From Bacteroidia bacterium (GTDB lineage Bacteria; Bacteroidota; Bacteroidia; J057; JADKCL01): 64,000 nt of DNA. The notes under the pieces are model-generated. The model made no database searches, was not told the DNA's origin, and saw nothing but the letters and a program-made list of their open reading frames with translations. Positions 59,932 to 64,000 of this stretch are shown in pieces (position 1 is the first letter of the stretch; every line of letters begins with the position of its first letter). The position numbers and the translations under genes were made by a program. The stretch spans positions 992,001 to 1,056,000 of the forward strand of contig JACJYV010000002.1 of NCBI GenBank assembly GCA_020635905.1. Direction: 5' to 3'.

Positions 59932-62900
59932 ATGGACTTTCTGAGCGGGGGAACGATCGGCGAACTGTTTGCGGGGCTGGCTTTTGCCAGTGCATTGGTC
60001 GCAACCCTGGCTTTCTTTTTTGCTGAGTCGAGGCCAGCGATTGAGAAACGACCCTGGGAGAAACTTGCCCTGGGTGGATTTTTTCTCCACGCCGCAGGCG
60101 TGGTGGGAGTGGTCGTCACGCTGTTTTACCTCATATATTCCCATCAGTACCAGTACCATTATGTCTGGAGCCATTCTTCGAATGAGCTGCCCGTTTATTA
60201 CATGATTTCATGTTTTTGGGAAGGGCAGGAAGGAAGCTTCCTGCTGTGGTCGTTCTGGCATTCGTTTTTGGGAATCATTTTGATTATAGGCGGCGGCAAG
60301 TGGAGAAACATGGTTTTGGGGGTGATTTCCTCCGTAGAACTCATCATCTCCTCCATGACCCTGGGCATTTATCTCAACGAAAGTATTGTGCTGGTGGTGC
60401 TGGTTTTGACTTTTCTGGGACCAGGTATCTTTTTGGGGTATCGTTACTTCAAACCCACTCAGGGCGAAATTTACAAAGGTAAATTCCATTTTATTGCCTT
60501 TGCGCTTGGCCTGGCTGGATTGGGGCTGGTAATAAGCGGTCAATCTGGCTTTTATGGTGACTGGTCTTTCAGTGACCTGTTCGCAGGAGGAACGGGGACC
60601 CTGCTTGGCATAGCTTTTCTGATTGTGGCGGGCCTTTTGCTGGCCTTACTGATCAGTTTCATCACAAATCTTTGGGGAAATCAGGCAGGTTCGCGCCACC
60701 TGAGCGGACTGGAAATATTGGCAGGGATGTTCACGGGAGCCCTTACTCTGGGTGTTTTACTGGCAGAAACGGGTGCCTGGAAAATCGGGAGCTCACCCTT
60801 TATCCTGCTGAAGGATGCCAATCCCAATGCGCCCATCTTTACCATGAATCCTGATTTTGTGCCTGCAAATGGCTCAGGATTAAATCCCCTGCTGCAAAAT
60901 TACTGGATGGTTATCCATCCTCCCACTCTTTTCCTCGGCTTCGCCTCCACCGTGGTGCCATTTGCCTTCGTCATTTCCGGCCTCATCAAGCGTCAATACC
61001 ACGAATGGATTCGACCTGCCACTCCCTGGACCATATTTTCAGTTTGCTTTCTGGGAATCGGGATCATCATGGGCGGCTACTGGGCTTACGAAACCCTCAA
61101 TTTTGGCGGCTACTGGAATTGGGATCCCGTCGAAAATGCTTCTCTGGTCCCCTGGCTGATAGGCATCGCCTCCATTCACGGCATGTTGGCTTACCGCAAG
61201 TCCAAAACCTTCCTCAGGTTGACCATGGTGCTGGTTATATTCACCTTTTTGCTGGTGCTGTACAGCACATTTCTCACCCGAAGCGGCATTCTGGGAGATA
61301 CATCTGTCCACTCCTTTACGGATTTGGGTCTGGCCGGACAATTGCTGGTTTTGTTGCTGGTCTATTTTGTTTCTGTCTTTTTCCTGTTTTTGGAGAGATG
61401 GAAGGATATTCCCGACAGCCGAACTTCCATTTCCTTCTGGTCAAAGGAGTTTTTCCTCTTCCTGGGCACATTGATTTTCATCTTTTCAGGTTTGGGAATT
61501 ACCATTTCCACTTCCATTCCCGTTATCAATAAAATTCTGGGTACCTCCCTGGCCCCGCCACTGGAGGTCACCTTTTTCTACTTTCGCTGGAATGTCTGGT
61601 TCGCCATTCTCATGGGCGTTTTTTCGGGTATTGGTCAATTCCTTTTCTGGACCAAAGTTGAGAAGGAAGCCCTGGGTAAGGCCATTTTCCGTCCTTTCCT
61701 GCTGGCCATGCTGAGCGCATCCGTGATCATTGTGGCCATCGCGGTGGCCAGAATGGATTTTGCCTTCAACAGCGACTACCGCGAATGGCTGGAAGTGGCT
61801 GGGTTGAGCGATAGCTTGGTAAAAAAATTATCCAAATACCTGCAATTCGGGCTGTATATCTTCTCAGATGAACTGCTGCTCGCCAGTTCCCTCTTTACCA
61901 TTTTCGCCAACCTCGACATCATGATCAGGATCGTGCGCAAAAACTGGAAGAGTATGAAAGTGCTGGGAGGATCGCTGGCGCACATTGGATTTGGGTTGAT
62001 GCTGGTTGGCGTGCTTTTCTCGTCGGGATTTGATTCCATCGTTTCCAAAAATCTCACCCCCAACGAACTCGCCTTTTTTGAGGAAGATGACCGCCGCGAC
62101 AACGTTTTGCTGCAAAAAAACAAGCCCCGTCTGATCAATGGCTATCTGGCCACCTACATTGGCAAAAGCGAGGCTGAAGCCCCCATTTCTGATCTGAGGA
62201 TTTTGGAGGAAGATGAGAATTCCTTTAAACTCAGCTTCGAAGACAAAAAATCAGAGACATTCGCCCTGGTCTTGCCCAAAATGGATTTTCTGGATATCAA
62301 AGACGGAAAACCTGAAATTGATCTGGAATACACCCGCGAATACCTTGAAGAGGTGCTTGATTTTGTCCGTCCTGACCACATCAACAAGCGCAATCTCTAC
62401 GGAATTGATTTCATTGAGACCTTCGATCAGGACGACCAGGTGCGGCTGGATACTGCCCGGCGATTTACCCTTTATCCCGAAACAGAGGTAAATACCTCGA
62501 ACAACAGCATCCTGCCTCACCCTTCCCGCAAGATTTTTGCAGGTCGTGACCTGTACGTACACATCACCACCATCCCTTCCAACGAGGATTTTCAACCTCA
62601 GTTTCTGCGTCGCTCATTCGGCATGGCCCTGGGCGATACCGTGAAGGTTGGCTCTATGCAGCTTCGTCTGAAAGAAGTTGTGCCCGAAGACAGTACCCGC
62701 AGGTATGAGCTCATCGCCAGGGCGGTCATTGAGGTGGATACGGGAGGGAAAACCTTCAGGGTGGAGCCCCGCTACCGTATTTCCAGGAATGGAATCCCCC
62801 GGGCTGGCAACGTCTATCTGAAGGAACTGAGCATGGTGGTGCAATTCGCGGGCATTGACCCTCAGCGTGGCCTGATGCTTATCAATGTGCAGCAGCAGAT

Positions 62901-63030
62901 GACTTTTCCTGAAGATTATGTGGTGATGAACGCCATCCACAAACCTTATATCAATGTCCTCTGGCTGGGCACTTTTGTGCTGGTGGCCGGCTTTGGGCTG
63001 GCCTTTTATCGCCGCTGGAAGGAGCGTTAA
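59932..63030 (+). CDS. ccmF: Cytochrome c synthase subunit CcmF, with a large C-terminal extension
   Basis: 1032 residues, against roughly 650 for E. coli CcmF. The N-terminal 650 residues have about 13 membrane helices and the WWD-type motif FGGYWNWDPVENASLVPWLI at about 390-410, plus HIPPTLFLG-like motif HPPTLFLGFASTVVPFAF before it. Residues about 700-1000 are a soluble beta-rich extension (NLTPNELAFFEEDD, YEVTR-like strands, LYVHITTIPSNEDFQPQFLR) and the chain ends with one further helix (VLWLGTFVLVAGFGLAFY). CcmF with CcmH attaches heme to apocytochrome c; ccmG and ccmH are not seen here. Confidence 0.88.
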   Translation: MDFLSGGTIGELFAGLAFASALVATLAFFFAESRPAIEKRPWEKLALGGFFLHAAGVVGVVVTLFYLIYSHQYQYHYVWSHSSNELPVYYMISCFWEGQEGSFLLWSFWHSFLGIILIIGGGKWRNMVLGVISSVELIISSMTLGIYLNESIVLVVLVLTFLGPGIFLGYRYFKPTQGEIYKGKFHFIAFALGLAGLGLVISGQSGFYGDWSFSDLFAGGTGTLLGIAFLIVAGLLLALLISFITNLWGNQAGSRHLSGLEILAGMFTGALTLGVLLAETGAWKIGSSPFILLKDANPNAPIFTMNPDFVPANGSGLNPLLQNYWMVIHPPTLFLGFASTVVPFAFVISGLIKRQYHEWIRPATPWTIFSVCFLGIGIIMGGYWAYETLNFGGYWNWDPVENASLVPWLIGIASIHGMLAYRKSKTFLRLTMVLVIFTFLLVLYSTFLTRSGILGDTSVHSFTDLGLAGQLLVLLLVYFVSVFFLFLERWKDIPDSRTSISFWSKEFFLFLGTLIFIFSGLGITISTSIPVINKILGTSLAPPLEVTFFYFRWNVWFAILMGVFSGIGQFLFWTKVEKEALGKAIFRPFLLAMLSASVIIVAIAVARMDFAFNSDYREWLEVAGLSDSLVKKLSKYLQFGLYIFSDELLLASSLFTIFANLDIMIRIVRKNWKSMKVLGGSLAHIGFGLMLVGVLFSSGFDSIVSKNLTPNELAFFEEDDRRDNVLLQKNKPRLINGYLATYIGKSEAEAPISDLRILEEDENSFKLSFEDKKSETFALVLPKMDFLDIKDGKPEIDLEYTREYLEEVLDFVRPDHINKRNLYGIDFIETFDQDDQVRLDTARRFTLYPETEVNTSNNSILPHPSRKIFAGRDLYVHITTIPSNEDFQPQFLRRSFGMALGDTVKVGSMQLRLKEVVPEDSTRRYELIARAVIEVDTGGKTFRVEPRYRISRNGIPRAGNVYLKELSMVVQFAGIDPQRGLMLINVQQQMTFPEDYVVMNAIHKPYINVLWLGTFVLVAGFGLAFYRRWKER

Positions 63031-63056
63031 ACTTACTATTCTTTGGTACGAGCCTT

Positions 63057-63597
63057 ATGGTATCACAATTTGTGATACCATGTTTGTAAGTCGCTGTTTA
63101 TCAATGTGTTAACTGGTTTTGTTTTGGGGAATTTTCAACCCTTTTGGCTTTTCTTATCCCATTTTATGGTATCACAATTTGTGATACCATGTTCATAAGT
63201 AATTGCTTTTCAATTGATTGTGTTAATTGATTGGTGAATTGGAAATCCCGCTTTGGCGCGGATAAAAATTTTAAGGTATCACAAATTGTGATACCATGTT
63301 CATAATCTATTGAAATTTAGCGGTTTGAGCCTATGTGGTCTGTCCGAACGGGACCAGGTTAAGAATTTTTCTTGAAGAAAATTCCCCTTCAACTATGTTA
63401 CTTTTTCATTTTTCTTTCCACGTGCAATAGGCTCAGTGAGCCAAATTTCCCAGCCAGAGTTTCTGAACCTATCATTGAAACGGCAAATTTCATGTTACCT
63501 TTTGAAATTTCGTTCCATTTTATTTTTCACCTGCCCCTTTAGTTTTGAATCATTCTTAATCCTTAAAAAATTAAGGGATCACAAATTGTGATACCAT
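63057..63597 (+). repeat. Four-copy palindrome array upstream of the ORF6N gene
   Basis: The gene-free 63031-63609 stretch holds four copies of a palindrome with arms ATGGTATCACAA and TTGTGATACCAT around one central base: 63057-63081 (centre T), 63166-63190 (centre T), 63273-63297 (centre A, left end AAGGTATC) and 63573-63597 (left end AAGGGATC, one mismatch in the core). Every copy is followed on its right by ATGTTYRTAA-like bases. Spacing is 109, 107 and 300 bases. Probably operator sites for a dimeric DNA-binding protein, or a repeat of a mobile element. Confidence 0.85.
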
Positions 63598-63609
63598 GTT
63601 TGTAAAGTC

Positions 63610-64000
63610 ATGATAAATAATCAATTAGCAGCCACGCTGCCCTCGCTCATTTTCAATTTCCGGGGCCAAAAGGTCATGGTGGACATTCATCTTTCCCTCT
63701 TGTACGAGGTCGAAACCCGAACCCTGAAGCAGGCGGTGAAACGAAACATTGAAAGATTTCCTGAAGATTTCATGTTTGAGTTGAACCGCGAAGAAATTCA
63801 CCTGCTCGTGACCCAAAATGTGATCCCCAATAAAAAGCAGTTGGGGGGCGCCAAACCCATGGTATTCACAGAGCAGGGAGTTGCCATGCTTTCCTCTGTG
63901 CTTCGCTCAGAGAAATCCGTGCAAATCAACATTGAGATCATGCGGGCTTTTGCCAGGTACCGGGCGGTATTACTCGACAACCAAACCCTTCGCACTGAAC
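63610..64000 (+). CDS. ORF6N-domain protein, 3'-truncated by the window edge
   Basis: 130 residues are visible from ATG 63610 to the end of the window without a stop. The sequence follows the ORF6N (KilA-N-related) domain: LIFNFRGQKVMVDIHLSLLY, VETRTLKQAVKRNIERFPED, FMFELNREE, then FTEQGVAMLSSVLRSEKSVQ and INIEIMRAFARYRAVLLDN. ORF6N domains occur in phage antirepressor-like and bacterial proteins and bind DNA. The start lies 12 bases after the fourth palindrome, suggesting autoregulation. Its C-terminal effector part is outside the window. Confidence 0.88.
   Translation, partial: MINNQLAATLPSLIFNFRGQKVMVDIHLSLLYEVETRTLKQAVKRNIERFPEDFMFELNREEIHLLVTQNVIPNKKQLGGAKPMVFTEQGVAMLSSVLRSEKSVQINIEIMRAFARYRAVLLDNQTLRTE

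Noticed and set aside
63057..63297. CRISPR array interpretation of the palindromes
   Set aside because: Only four copies, spacings of 109/107/300 bases and no cas genes; spacers are related to one another and not unique.

Overview
This window reads as chromosomal DNA of a Bacteroidota bacterium, probably a Saprospiria-like or Cytophagia-like lineage. The evidence is five secreted proteins ending in type IX secretion (T9SS) sorting domains of type A (17434, 52551) or the gliding-associated CHU_C type B (22870, 30551, 35017), a TonB-dependent receptor with a CarboxypepD_reg-like N-terminus, many short lipoproteins with SC/GC lipoboxes, and several promoters of the Bacteroidota form TTG/TTTG-N19/20-TAnnTTTG. 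The genus is inference. I recognised no rRNA, tRNA, CRISPR array or transposase.

Layout. 1-7477: a tightly packed plus-strand run of four phosphodiester-glycosidase-like (DUF2233/NAGPA-like) proteins, a LamG plus eight-HYR-domain protein, and a retropepsin-like aspartic protease. 7485-9217: an AT-rich two-gene islet on the minus strand (papain/C39-like cysteine-peptidase-like protein plus a 62-aa protein) with its own promoter. 9265-19629: a penicillin-acylase-family Ntn hydrolase, small hypothetical proteins, a SRPBCC protein, a TonB-dependent receptor, a T9SS type A protein and a Crp/Fnr-type regulator. 20142-26511: a type III polyketide synthase, methyltransferase, UbiA prenyltransferase and FAD-dependent oxidoreductase, interrupted by a T9SS type B protein; this suggests a prenylated aromatic polyketide or quinone pathway. 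27040-30411: a protein made almost entirely of WG repeats. 30551-39825: two very large, divergent, paralogous PKD/CHU_C surface proteins with matching promoters.

39895-45715: an envelope cluster: DUF4159 protein, two overlapping M16-fold proteins that both lack the zinc motif (one fused to an OmpA-like domain), two small lipoproteins and a DUF4397-like lipoprotein. 45784-51474: M48 metalloprotease lipoprotein, a glycosyltransferase, a flippase and an O-antigen-ligase-like protein, a small surface polysaccharide locus. 52129-57797: a small secreted protein, a T9SS type A protein and two tandem paralogous lipoproteins; the last three share a Cys/His-rich VCHxPPGNP module. 57891-63030: a ccmB-ccmC-ccmD-ccmE-ccmF cytochrome c maturation operon with a CxxxY-type CcmE, an enlarged CcmF and no ccmA next to it. 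63057-64000: four copies of a 25-bp palindrome leading into an ORF6N-domain gene that runs off the end of the window.

Non-coding DNA is unusually structured. A roughly 120-bp terminal-inverted-repeat element occurs four times (19653, 19808, 26853, 51496), telomere-like 7-bp tandem repeats occur twice (14617, 27007), there is a cluster of hairpins at 26573-26692, and several clean intrinsic terminators are present. The strongest candidates for undescribed biology are the ORF6N gene with its palindrome array, the operon of two motif-less M16 proteins with an OmpA fusion, and the prenylated type III PKS locus.
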